In this document: one piece after another, positions 8,391 through 15,866 of the stretch
How the letters are laid out: every line of letters begins with the position of its first letter
Numbering within the stretch: the stretch's first letter is position 1
Assembly (NCBI RefSeq): GCF_003315795.1
Contig: NZ_QMEY01000007.1
Span: 62,001-126,000, forward strand
Source of the DNA: Spongiactinospora rosea
GTDB taxonomy: Bacteria; Actinomycetota; Actinomycetes; Streptosporangiales; Streptosporangiaceae
Direction of reading: 5' to 3'
DNA: 64,000 bases
The notes under the pieces: generated by a model
What the model saw: only the letters and a program-made list of their open reading frames with translations
Databases searched by the model: none
Told to the model about the DNA's origin: nothing
Translations under genes and position numbers: made by a program

Positions 8391-8542
8391 TGAACCTTTT
8401 TCAACCTCAGGTTCCCAGGTCAGAGGCGGTATGCGAGATGCCGTATCCGCTTGACCAGGCGTCCTGCCGCGGCATCAGGCCCGGCCCGAGCCTGATGGAG
8501 ACGCCCCTGACCTGGTCCAAGCGACCGGTTGAAAAAGGTTCA
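8391..8542. repeat. 152-bp highly structured palindromic element
   Basis: Outer arms 8391-8406 and 8527-8542 form a perfect 16-bp inverted repeat (TGAACCTTTTTCAACC). Inside, 8415-8428 and 8502-8515 pair at 13 of 14 positions (CCAGGTCAG core). The centre holds further hairpins (CATCAGGC with GCCTGATG; GATGCCG with CGGCATC). It could be a MITE, a folded recombination site or a structured RNA. No convincing target duplication was seen. Confidence 0.65.
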
Positions 8543-8668
8543 CTGATGGAGTGCTCCGGGACGTGCGTCACGGCGTTCAAGAAGACCGAACGCGAGATAC
8601 GCGCCCTCCTCACCGAAAGCACCGGCCTCCCGTTCACCCACTGACACGCCATGACGCGGGTACGGCGA

Positions 8669-9319
8669 TCACGCGGTGCCCTCTTTCGAGGCCGCGGTCC
8701 TCGTGTTCCTGGGCTTGCGGGCCCGGGGGCGAGCGCCGACCGTCGTCTTGTCCAGATGGCCGTACACGGTGGTGCGAGGCACGCCGAAGATGTCGGCGAT
8801 CTTCTGGACGGTCTTGTCGTCCTTCTGGACGGGTCTTGTCGCCGGAGTCGTACAGCTCCTGGGCGAGGGCGATCTGCTCACCGGACAGTCGTGGGCGCCG
8901 GCCGCCTTTACGGCCACGGGCGTGCGCGGCGGCAGGCCGTCACGGGTGTTGGCGACGATGAGCTCGCGCTGCAGCTCGGCCAGGACCGACAGCATCCCGA
9001 ACATCGCGCGGCCTTCCACGGTGGTGGTGTCGATGCCCTACTCGATGACGTGCGGGCCGACCCCGCGCTCACGCAGCTCGGCGCCGAGGGTGACCAGGTG
9101 CAGCACCGAACGGCTGAGCCGGTCCAGCCGAGTGATCTTGAGGGTGTCGCCGCCGCGGAGCAGCTTGAGAATGAGATCGAACTCTGGACGCGAGGCCTTC
9201 GCGCCGCTGGCGGTGTCGGTGGAAATGTCGGCTTCGGCGACTCCGGCGCGCATCAACGCGTTGGTCTGATGAGCGGGATTCTGGTCGGCGGTCGAGACAC
9301 GGGCGTATCCGATCAACAT
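8669..9319 (-). pseudogene. tnpR: serine resolvase of the Tn3-like element, inactivated
   Basis: Starts MLIGYARVSTADQN with the catalytic Ser of the YARVS motif and continues through LKITRLDRLSRSV to HVIE at 9041. There codon 94 is TAG where relatives have Gln; the frame then continues GIDTTTVEGRAMFGMLSVLAE. After ANTRDGL the family sequence moves to another frame (RGRKGGRRPRLSGEQIAL) and returns near 8813-8834 beside a tandem duplication of about 20 bp, ending KIADIFGVPRTTVYGHL, the C-terminal helix-turn-helix. One nonsense mutation and two frameshifts make it a clear pseudogene. Confidence 0.85.
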
Positions 9320-9441
9320 CTGTCGAAATAGCCCGACCGACAGGTTTTCCGTCGTAGTTTCCCGACACGGGTTGCCGACGCTCAGAGGCCGGGTGCGCCG
9401 GGCCCGCTCCGCAGTGTCGACAGACGACCGTTAACCGACAC
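9320..9441. other. res-like resolution site next to tnpR
   Basis: Between the tnpR start and the right terminal repeat lie paired TGTCG/CGACA motifs. One pair spans 9321-9342, a second weaker pair 9350-9367, and a third 9414-9441 (GTGTCG and CGACAC, 28 bp apart end to end, containing GTTAACCGACA). Tn3-type resolvases bind pairs of TGTC-type half sites about 25-34 bp long, normally three of them beside tnpR, so number and position fit. Confidence 0.5.
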
Positions 9442-9490
9442 GACCAAGCATCCGCCCGCTTCCCCAAACCATCACCCACAGCAAAGGAAC

Positions 9491-9535
9491 TACACAGAGC
9501 TACTTTCGGGTGGTGTCACGGACCCGAGTGGAGGG
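9491..9535 (-). repeat. right terminal inverted repeat of the Tn3-like element
   Basis: The reverse complement reads CCCTCCACTCGGGTCCGTG, one mismatch, CACCACCCGAAAG, then a diverged tail, matching 3713-3757. It marks the right boundary of the transposon; the dispersed repeat block begins just outside. Confidence 0.8.
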
Positions 9536-9551
9536 CCCCAGACTCGGCCGC

Positions 9552-9900
9552 CGACACGCGGGCGGCGCGCAACGGACAACCTGGGGGCGTTTGAGCCGGT
9601 GCTGAGAACGACGACCGGCCACGACGCACGCGAAACGCCGGACACAGGGACCAGCCCCGTACGGCGCAGCGGCGAACACCACGGCATGCCGTACCCATGA
9701 CACGCACCCGAGAACAAGCCGTGCTCCCATCGCCCCCTTGCCCAGCCCTCCCCAGGATCAACGGACGGACGGCGCGGTACCGGCGTCGGGCGAAGCCCGA
9801 CGGGCAGGAAGGCGGCTGAGCGAAGCGAAGGCCATGCGGAGCGCGGTTCGAAGGGACGGCGGGCGAGCACCGGACAACCTGGGGGCGCTCGGGCCGGTGC
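9552..9900. repeat. dispersed non-coding repeat, block 1
   Basis: One complete unit of about 300 bp (9602-9899) preceded by the last 50 bp of another. The same unit occurs twice at 11664-12200. It contains a perfect hairpin, GTCGGGC GAA GCCCGAC, at 9785-9801. Short frames in it do not resemble proteins and differ between copies, so the region appears non-coding. Confidence 0.75.
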
Positions 9901-10059
9901 TCGTCGTCGCTCTCGTCATGGCCCGTCCTCGTCATCGTCCGGGTCTTCCGCGCGGGCGATGACGTCTTGGGCATCGAACGTGGCCGACCCGACATACAAC
10001 GCGTGGCACCCTCATCCTCGCGGCGAGGGTGATGGAGTCGGCCGGCGCGAGCTACTGCT

Positions 10060-10236
10060 GACCGGCCTCGACCAGCTGGCCGAGGCCGTCCTCGATGGAC
10101 GGCGCCGGGCGTGAATCGACCGGATCGGGGGATGGCGGCGCGGCCTGCCAGGGGCTTGGTAAGCGGTGGATCGGCCGATCCTCAAGGTCCGGGCTGCCTC
10201 GGTGATCGAGACGCTGTCGTCGACCCGCAGAAGAGA
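10060..10236 (-). pseudogene. excisionase-like helix-turn-helix remnant
   Basis: One minus-strand frame reads VDDSVSITEAARTLRIGRST, typical of the MerR-like HTH_17 domain of small excisionases of integrating actinomycete elements. Downstream the match breaks up (no intact frame to a proper C-terminus) and there is no start codon in this frame close by. Together with the tRNA-Thr 3' half at 8315-8359 it suggests a former integrative element, though the right end of the Tn3-like element lies between them. Confidence 0.45.
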
Positions 10237-10255
10237 ACATGGGACAGATGGAGAG

Positions 10256-11332
10256 TCACGATAGCGGGCCGGTCGGCACGAATCTAAGAGAGGACAGCGA
10301 GTCGTTGAAGTCGCCGCTTGGGGGCGCGGTCACCTTGAGAGTGTCGCTGGGATCGGAGGCCGGATTTTTGGATCTGAGATCGCGTACCAGTGAGTACGGC
10401 TTGTCTGCATTGGTTTCCAGTGTAAATTCTCCACCCCTAACCGTAAAGGGCACAAACCAAGGTATGCTTACCTCGGTTGCCCACCCTTTGAGCTCGAACA
10501 ATTCAACTTTCTGTGAGGCTCCCAGCAGCGCAAGAGAGCTGAGTTCGTCATCCGCCTCGATCGACCTCCAGCCGAAGAGATCCCAAAATTTATCGATAAG
10601 CGTAATGTGGTTGAGATTCCTTATCTGGTTCGTGACCCTTATGTGGATATGAGGCTGAGATTCGATCTTTGTCAGCACCGTCTGTACAGGCCCGAGAATT
10701 CCTGAGAACTTGGTGAGGCCGATGGAGTTGAGCGCGGAAAGGGTGGACCGCAGCTCTTCGAGAGAATCGGTAAGCTTTTCGACCGTGACGATTCTAGAGT
10801 CTCCGGGCACCACGAGAAGGACGGCGCCACGGTCGAAGTTCGTATGGAGGAAGAGGGCAAGCACGGCTGGGAACGGTAGCGGCATTACCTGGATCGGTAG
10901 CCGAACGGGCAGGCGAACCTTGTCGCTTTCGATCACATTTGGAAGTACCCCTGGGAGGGTGGACAGCTTCACCACTGCCCCTATTGCAGGCGACTTTGGC
11001 GAAGGAGGTGGATCGTCCAGTGAAGGGGAGAATAGATCGGGGTCGAAGGCAAAGGTGGGATGGGGCGCGTTCACTCCGAAAGGAGCGGCGTAGTCTTTGT
11101 CTATAATGAGTTCACTTGCGGATGCGGCGTCCAAAAATATCTGCCAAGTGATCTCTTTGAGCTTGACTGGCACCTCCACGGGGATAGCGCCAGATAGATC
11201 AGAAACGCTGAGAGTCGCCGGATCCGGGGCGAGTTTCACTTGCAGATTCTGGCCGGGATAAAGCACGGTAGATCCTACGGGCTCGATCCGCAGGGATTCG
11301 ACCAATGTGTTTAGATCTGCCGTGGTGGGCAT
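10256..11332 (-). CDS. GC-poor orphan gene, hypothetical protein
   Basis: A 358-residue protein of unknown function. Start ATG 11332 has a GGAGGGGGAG ribosome site about 8 bp upstream; GTG 11341 is an alternative. A promoter with a perfect TTGACA box lies at 11378-11406. By eye its GC content is near 50 percent, far below the surrounding genes, so it was probably acquired recently. The product has no signal peptide or membrane helix. It looks rich in beta-strands, with a Pro-rich stretch around residues 105-120 (DDPPPSPKSP) and an aromatic segment WDLFGW. Copies of the dispersed repeat stand on both sides. I recognise no family. Confidence 0.75.
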   Translation of the reverse strand: MPTTADLNTLVESLRIEPVGSTVLYPGQNLQVKLAPDPATLSVSDLSGAIPVEVPVKLKEITWQIFLDAASASELIIDKDYAAPFGVNAPHPTFAFDPDLFSPSLDDPPPSPKSPAIGAVVKLSTLPGVLPNVIESDKVRLPVRLPIQVMPLPFPAVLALFLHTNFDRGAVLLVVPGDSRIVTVEKLTDSLEELRSTLSALNSIGLTKFSGILGPVQTVLTKIESQPHIHIRVTNQIRNLNHITLIDKFWDLFGWRSIEADDELSSLALLGASQKVELFELKGWATEVSIPWFVPFTVRGGEFTLETNADKPYSLVRDLRSKNPASDPSDTLKVTAPPSGDFNDSLSSLRFVPTGPLS

Positions 11333-11377
11333 CTGTCTCACTCCCCCTCCATAAGCGTTTCAATGAGCACAATTTCA

Positions 11378-11406
11378 GCGTTACGTCTTCCTCTGTGTGA
11401 TGTCAA
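11378..11406 (-). promoter_or_regulatory. sigma-70-type promoter of the GC-poor orphan gene
   Basis: On the minus strand TTGACA (11406-11401), a 17-bp spacer and TAACGC (11383-11378). Transcription would start about 38 bp before the ATG at 11332. A consensus -35 box with exact spacing is rare in this GC-rich window. Confidence 0.55.
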
Positions 11407-11663
11407 CCCTTCACGGCAGAGGTTTGACGAACAGCTTCATCGTTGATGGGATAAGTGATACTGGCCGGCGAGCCGAACACCACCCACCATCACCTCCTCA
11501 CCCGCACCCCAGCGGCGACGGCAACTGCTGCAACCCGCTTGCGCCCGCCGGAATCCGCGACGCTCGACCGGGGGCTTCAGCTTGCCAGCCCATATCGCAG
11601 CGTCCAATGGGATGGCTCCGCTCGCTGTGGCATGCGTGGTCACCGCATGGGCGGCGATGGCGA

Positions 11664-12200
11664 CTGAGAACGACGACCGGCCACGACGCACGCGAAACGC
11701 CGGACACAGGGACCAGCCACGTACGGCGCAGCGGCGAACACCACGGCACGCCGTGCCCATGACACACAGCCGAGAACAAGCCGTGCTCCCATCGCCCCCA
11801 TGTCCAGCCCTTCCCGCAGGCCAGCGGGCGAACGGCGCGGTAGCGAGGTCGGGCGAAGCCCGACAGGCGGGAAAGCGGCTGAGCGAAGCGAAGGCCATGC
11901 GGAGCGCGGTTCTGAGGGGGATGGCGGGCGAGCATCGGACAACCTGGGGGCGTTCGGGCCGGTGCTGGGAACGGCGACCGGCCACGACGCACGCGAAACA
12001 CCGGACACAGGGACCGGCCCCGTACGGCGCAGCGGCGGACACCACGGCGTGCCGTACCGTTCACCCCGCCAACCCTCAAAGATCAGCAGGCGAACGGCGC
12101 GGCACCGGGGTCGGGCGAAGCCCGACACGCAGGAAAGCGGCTGAGCGAAGCGAAGGCCATGGCCATGGGGTACGCGGCTGAGCGAAGCGAAGGCCATGGG
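11664..12200. repeat. dispersed non-coding repeat, block 2 (two tandem units)
   Basis: Two tandem copies of the about 300-bp unit also seen at 9602-9899: 11664-11963 and 11964 to about 12200, the second with a shortened middle. Each holds the hairpin GTCGGGC GAA GCCCGAC (11848-11864 and 12110-12126) followed by GCTGAGCGAAGCGAAGGCC, which is itself duplicated at the end. The bases from 11407 to 11663 hold nothing I recognise. Confidence 0.75.
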
Positions 12201-12257
12201 TGGCAAGCCACATCTCCGTGTCACTTCCCCTGGACGCCGTGGAGGGCCGGGGCCGGG

Positions 12258-13160
12258 TCAGTCGTCGGCCAGGCCGTCCCAGGGTTGGCGGGGGGTGGAG
12301 GCGGTTTGGCCCTCGGGGCAGTGGCGGCGGAAGTCGCACCAGGCGCACAGTGGGCCCGGGGTGGCCGGGAACAGGTCGGCGATCTCGGCGGGGACCTCTG
12401 GTGGGGTGCGGGGTGCGTCGTCGCCCCGGGTGCGGGGCCGGGGCTTGGTGGCGGCCCAGGCGCGGTAGCGTTCGTCGGCCGCCGACGCCTCGATGGCGAT
12501 CTCGTCGGCGCGGCCGATGTGCCGGGCCAGGGACTCGTCGGTGTGCTCCCACTCCACGATCGAGGCGGTCGGCAGGTGGTGCAGCTCGACCCGGTGGCAC
12601 GGGCGGCGCATGACCCGGGCGGCGGCCACGGCGTAGACGGCCAGCGCGAGTGAGGAACGCGCGTCGTCGGTGTCGAGTGGGCGGCGGCCGGTCTTGTAGT
12701 CGACGATGACCAGCTCGTCGCCGCGCTGGTCGATGCGGTCGACCCGGCCGGACAGGGCCATCGCGGCGGTGCGGGTGGCGACGGTGCGCTCGACGCCGAT
12801 CGGGTCGTGGCCGGGGTCGAGGGTCGCGGTGTAGCCGGTCACCATGTGCCGGGCGCGGTCGCGCCAGGCGGTGGACTGCTCCTGGTCGCGGAACCCCTCG
12901 GTGATCCAGGCGTTGCCCAGCAGCACCCCGGCCATCGCGGGGGTGCGCCGGTCGTACGGCTCACGCCACCAGGCGGCCAGCGCGTTGTGGACGCTGGCCC
13001 CCACGCTGTTGTGCGCCCAGGGCGGCCCCTTCTGCGGCGACGGCCGGTCGAGGTAGGTGAACCGGTAGCGACGCCGGCAGTCGAGCCAGCTGTTGAGCCG
13101 CGAGGGAGTGCAGGAGTAGAGCCGGCGCGGCATCCCGTCGAGCCCCAGTTGCTCCACCAC
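12258..13160 (-). CDS. RecB-family PD-(D/E)XK exonuclease, Fe-S type
   Basis: A 300-residue nuclease of the RecB/Cas4-like group that probably acts on DNA ends in repair or recombination. GRVDRIDQRGDELVIVDYKT contains the catalytic Asp and the D-Y-K of the PD-(D/E)XK core. One Cys early (WLDCRRRY) and three near the C-terminus (CAWCDFRRHC) fit the four-Cys iron-sulfur cluster of AddB/Cas4-type nucleases. The GTG at 13160 (product beginning VVEQLGLDGMPRRL) has GGAAGG six bases upstream; the open frame extends to 13286 but that part looks unconserved. It stands alone and is divergent from the MarR gene at 13348. Confidence 0.85.
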   Translation of the reverse strand: MVEQLGLDGMPRRLYSCTPSRLNSWLDCRRRYRFTYLDRPSPQKGPPWAHNSVGASVHNALAAWWREPYDRRTPAMAGVLLGNAWITEGFRDQEQSTAWRDRARHMVTGYTATLDPGHDPIGVERTVATRTAAMALSGRVDRIDQRGDELVIVDYKTGRRPLDTDDARSSLALAVYAVAAARVMRRPCHRVELHHLPTASIVEWEHTDESLARHIGRADEIAIEASAADERYRAWAATKPRPRTRGDDAPRTPPEVPAEIADLFPATPGPLCAWCDFRRHCPEGQTASTPRQPWDGLADD

Positions 13161-13317
13161 GGACCGCCTTCCCCCGCCAGAACCGCCAGAACCGCCCGAC
13201 CTGATCATTACCCGCCACACGTTACCGGCCGCCACCGACAGGATCGGCCCGAACACGACCCCGGCGGAGCATGACCGGGTGGGCACATCCCGGGATGACG
13301 CGTAACATAGTTCTGAT

Positions 13318-13328
13318 TAGGAGTCCTA
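13318..13328. promoter_or_regulatory. MarR operator palindrome at the marR promoter
   Basis: TAGGAGTCCTA, an 11-bp palindrome with one central base, lies just downstream of a TAACAT -10-like box (13303-13308) and 20 bp before the marR ATG. The identical site (other strand) occurs at 15802-15812 in front of the redoxin gene. Confidence 0.6.
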
Positions 13329-13347
13329 CGCTTTCGAGGCGGGTTGC

Positions 13348-13971
13348 ATGACGGAGCACGTGGCCGACCCCGGCGGCACGGCCGACCTGGACCGGCGGCT
13401 GGCCGACGCCCTTGAGCGGCTCGGACACGGCATGCGTTCGCTCGCCCAGCGCAGCGCCCGCGCACACGGGCTGACCCCGCTCCAGCAGCAGGCGGTGCTC
13501 GCGCTGTCCCGGCCGTCCGGGGCGCGCAAGGAGGTGGCCGCGCTCGCCGCGGAGTTCGATGTCACGACGCCGACGATGTCCGACGCCGTCACGGCGCTGG
13601 AGCGCAAGGGGCTGGTGTCGCGTTCACCGGGGCTCGACGGCCGCCGCCGGGTGCTGAGCCTGACCGAGGAGGGCGAGGCGGTCGCGGGCGAGCTGGCGCC
13701 TTGGGACGGGCCGCTGCTGGCCGCGCTGGCCGCGCTGCCGGTCGGCGATCGCGCGGCGGCGCTGCACACCCTGCTGCACGTGATCGGCGACCTTCAGCGC
13801 CGGGGCGTGGTGAGCGTCGCGCGGATGTGCACCACCTGCCGTTTCTTCGGCCGTGACGAGCACACCGACCCGGCCGCGCCGCATCACTGTCATCTGCTCA
13901 AGGCGCCGCTGGCGCTGACCGACCTGCAGACCGACTGCCCCGAGCACCGCCCGGCAACCGCAAGCGCCTGA
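13348..13971 (+). CDS. MarR family regulator with Cys-rich C-terminus
   Basis: A 207-residue MarR-type winged-helix regulator; HTH around LTPLQQQAVLAL to VTTPTMSDAVTALERKGLV, wing near DGRRRVLSL. After the dimerisation helices it carries an extra tail with CTTCRFF, HHCHLL and TDCPEH, four Cys and several His that could bind metal or sense oxidation. Start ATG 13348 has GAGG eight bases upstream. Convergent with catalase and sharing an operator palindrome with the redoxin gene beyond it, it probably represses itself and the redoxin and releases on oxidation (inference). Confidence 0.88.
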   Translation: MTEHVADPGGTADLDRRLADALERLGHGMRSLAQRSARAHGLTPLQQQAVLALSRPSGARKEVAALAAEFDVTTPTMSDAVTALERKGLVSRSPGLDGRRRVLSLTEEGEAVAGELAPWDGPLLAALAALPVGDRAAALHTLLHVIGDLQRRGVVSVARMCTTCRFFGRDEHTDPAAPHHCHLLKAPLALTDLQTDCPEHRPATASA

Positions 13972-13992
13972 GCGTTCCCCCTCAAAAGCAAA

Positions 13993-14032
13993 CGACCCCG
14001 ACAGCACGGTTGAAACCGGGCCGCCGGGGTCG
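13993..14032. terminator. bidirectional terminator between marR and catalase
   Basis: CGACCCCG (13993-14000) pairs with CGGGGTCG (14025-14032), and a second hairpin (CGGTT/AACCG) lies inside the loop. It sits between the convergent stop codons at 13971 and 14040. Confidence 0.6.
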
Positions 14033-14039
14033 CCGTCGA

Positions 14040-15506
14040 TCAGATCGCGCCGAGCGCCTCGCACGCCTTGCGCACGCCCGCCCCGTACTCGGGGTCGGCC
14101 TGGGTGCAGTTGGCGATGTGCCGCTCGACGGTCTCCTTGCGGGCGCCCTTGATGGCCCGCGCGGTGTTGTCGAACAGCGCCTGACGCTGGTCGCCGTTCA
14201 TCAGCCGGAACAGGTCACCGGGCTGCTGGAAGTAGTTGTCGTCGTCGGCCCGGAAGTCGTACCGGTCGGCGGCTCCGGCCAGGGCCTGCGCCGGCTCGGC
14301 GTAGGCGGGCTGCTCGCGCCACCGGCCGAAGTTGTTCGGCTCGATGCCGGGGACGCTGCCCTGGTTGCCGTCCACGCGCATGGTGCCGTCGCGGTGGTAG
14401 GTGTTGACCAGGCCCGCGGCCCGCGGGTAGTTCACCGGGATCTGGTGGTGGTTGACACCGACCCGGTAGCGGGCGGCGTCACCGTAGGAGAACAACCGGC
14501 CCTGCAGCATCCGGTCGGGGCTGAAGGAGATGCCGGGAACGACGTTGGCCGGGGTGAACGCCGCCTGCTCGACGTCGGCGAAGTAGTTCTCCGGGTTGCG
14601 GTTCAGCTCCAGCTCGCCGACCTCGATGAGCGGGTAGTCGGCCTTGCTCCAGACCTTGGTGAGGTCGAAGGGGTGGAACCGGTACGTCGCGGCGTCGGCC
14701 TCCGGCATGACCTGGATGTACAGCTTCCACTTGGGGAAGTCGCCGCCCTCGATGGCCTCGTACAGGTCGCGCTGGTGCGACTCGCGGTCGTCGCCGATGA
14801 GCGCGCCGGCCTCGGCGTCGGTGAGGTTCTCGATGCCCTGCTGGGTGCGCCAGTGGAACTTCACCCAGTTACGCTCGCCCGCGGCGTTGATCATGCTGAA
14901 GGTGTGCGAGCCGAAGCCGTGCATGTGACGGTAGGACTTCGGAATGCCACGGTCGCTCATGATGATCGTGACCTGGAGCAGGGTCTCCGGGAGGTTGGTC
15001 CAAAAGCCCCAGTTGTTCTCCGGGTCGCGCATGTTCGTCCTGGGGTCGCGCTTGACGGCGCGGTTCAGGTCGGGGAACTTCAGCGGGTCGCGGAAAAAGA
15101 AGACTGGCGTGTTGTTGCCCACCAGGTCCCAGTTGCCCTGGGTGGTATAGAACCGGGTGGCGAAGCCGCGGATGTCGCGCTCGGCGTCGGCGGCGCCACG
15201 CTCACCGGCCACGGTGGAGAACCGCGTGAACGTCTCGCACGTGTTGCCGACCTGGGCGAACAGCGCGGCGCTGGTGTAGTGGGTGATGTCGTGGGTCACG
15301 GTGAAGCGGCCGAAGGCGCCGGAGCCCTTGGCGTGCATACGCCGTTCCGGGATGACCTCGCGATCGAAGTGGGCGAGCTTCTCCAGCAACCAGAGGTCCT
15401 GGAGCAGCACCGGCCCGCGCGGCCCGGCGGTCAGGCTGTTCTGGTTGTCGGCGACCGGAGCCCCTGCTGCCGTGGTCAGAGGTTCGGTATTGTCCTCGAA
15501 CGTCAT
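14040..15506 (-). CDS. katA: monofunctional heme catalase
   Basis: Cytosolic catalase, 488 residues, small-subunit (clade 3-like) length. The distal His is His58 in RRMHAKGSGAFG, the distal Asn is in VGNNTPVFFFRD, and the proximal heme-ligand Tyr is in RLFSYGDAARYR. GFATRFYTTQGNWDLVGNN is the family signature region. ATG 15506 was preferred because GAAAGAGTG stands upstream and the added 36 residues of the longer frame are unconserved. It decomposes hydrogen peroxide. It lies between the Cys-rich MarR gene and the redoxin gene and forms an oxidative-stress group with them; whether MarR controls it is not shown, since the palindrome is about 300 bp from its start. Confidence 0.95.
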   Translation of the reverse strand: MTFEDNTEPLTTAAGAPVADNQNSLTAGPRGPVLLQDLWLLEKLAHFDREVIPERRMHAKGSGAFGRFTVTHDITHYTSAALFAQVGNTCETFTRFSTVAGERGAADAERDIRGFATRFYTTQGNWDLVGNNTPVFFFRDPLKFPDLNRAVKRDPRTNMRDPENNWGFWTNLPETLLQVTIIMSDRGIPKSYRHMHGFGSHTFSMINAAGERNWVKFHWRTQQGIENLTDAEAGALIGDDRESHQRDLYEAIEGGDFPKWKLYIQVMPEADAATYRFHPFDLTKVWSKADYPLIEVGELELNRNPENYFADVEQAAFTPANVVPGISFSPDRMLQGRLFSYGDAARYRVGVNHHQIPVNYPRAAGLVNTYHRDGTMRVDGNQGSVPGIEPNNFGRWREQPAYAEPAQALAGAADRYDFRADDDNYFQQPGDLFRLMNGDQRQALFDNTARAIKGARKETVERHIANCTQADPEYGAGVRKACEALGAI

Positions 15507-15866
15507 CGTCACTCTTTCACTCGTCGAATTCGTCGAATCTCGTTGATCTTTTGGATCTTGCGGGTCTGACGGCGATCGCGGGGCCGGAGTGCCGTGCCGG
15601 GCAACCTCCGGCACGTCACATCGGCCTGGTCGCTACGGTAGCCCGGCGAGCACGCGGACCGCATGCAGCCCCCTGAACCGCGCGCGCATTCGAGGCCGGT
15701 GACCCATCGCGCGGCCACGGCGCGCGATGAGGCGGTCATCCTCGGTAAGCGGTTCGAATTTCCGGATCATCTGAGCCGATGGTTGCACTATCGAAAGTAG
15801 GTAGGACTCCTAGCTATAGTGTGGCATGTCCTCCGGAGACGGCACAACAAGCGCTAAGGAGCAACC
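15507..15866. other. intergenic region between catalase and redoxin genes
   Basis: A 360-bp divergent intergenic region. It holds the MarR-type palindrome (15802-15812) and a TATAGT -10 box (15815-15820) for the redoxin gene, and must hold the catalase promoter, which I could not place. No ORF or repeat of note. Confidence 0.6.
15802..15812. promoter_or_regulatory. MarR operator palindrome at the redoxin promoter
   Basis: TAGGACTCCTA, the same palindrome as at 13318-13328 read from the other strand, placed directly before a TATAGT -10 box (15815-15820). Binding here would block RNA polymerase. Confidence 0.6.

Larger units (their letters stand above)
3713..9535. mobile_element. decayed Tn3-family transposon with MerR/MFS cargo
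   Basis: A 5.8-kb unit bounded by inverted repeats that match in 33 of 34 core positions (3713-3746 against the complement of 9502-9535). Inside, in order: a Tn3 transposase split by an internal replacement and a frameshift, a small unknown ORF, a MerR regulator divergent from an MFS exporter, a tRNA-Thr 3' half with terminator, a 152-bp palindromic element, a serine resolvase with an amber codon and frameshifts, and a res-like site beside the right end. Both recombinases are broken, so the element looks immobile unless helped in trans. No clear direct target duplication was found: the 10 bp outside the GGG of each end are inverted copies of each other, not direct repeats. Confidence 0.8.

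Noticed and set aside
8213..8644. 143-residue frame spanning the terminator and tRNA fragment
   Set aside because: It reads through a tRNA 3' half and a terminator; only the tail (AFKKTEREIRALL) faintly recalls small toxin proteins, which is too little to call.
9490..9995. Several overlapping 70-160-residue minus-strand frames in the repeat block
   Set aside because: They are not conserved between repeat copies and are Arg/Pro/Ala-rich artefacts.
14010..15569. 519-residue open frame on the plus strand opposite catalase
   Set aside because: It is antisense to a clear catalase gene, has biased Val/Gly/Asp/Arg composition typical of GC-rich shadow frames, and shows no domain.
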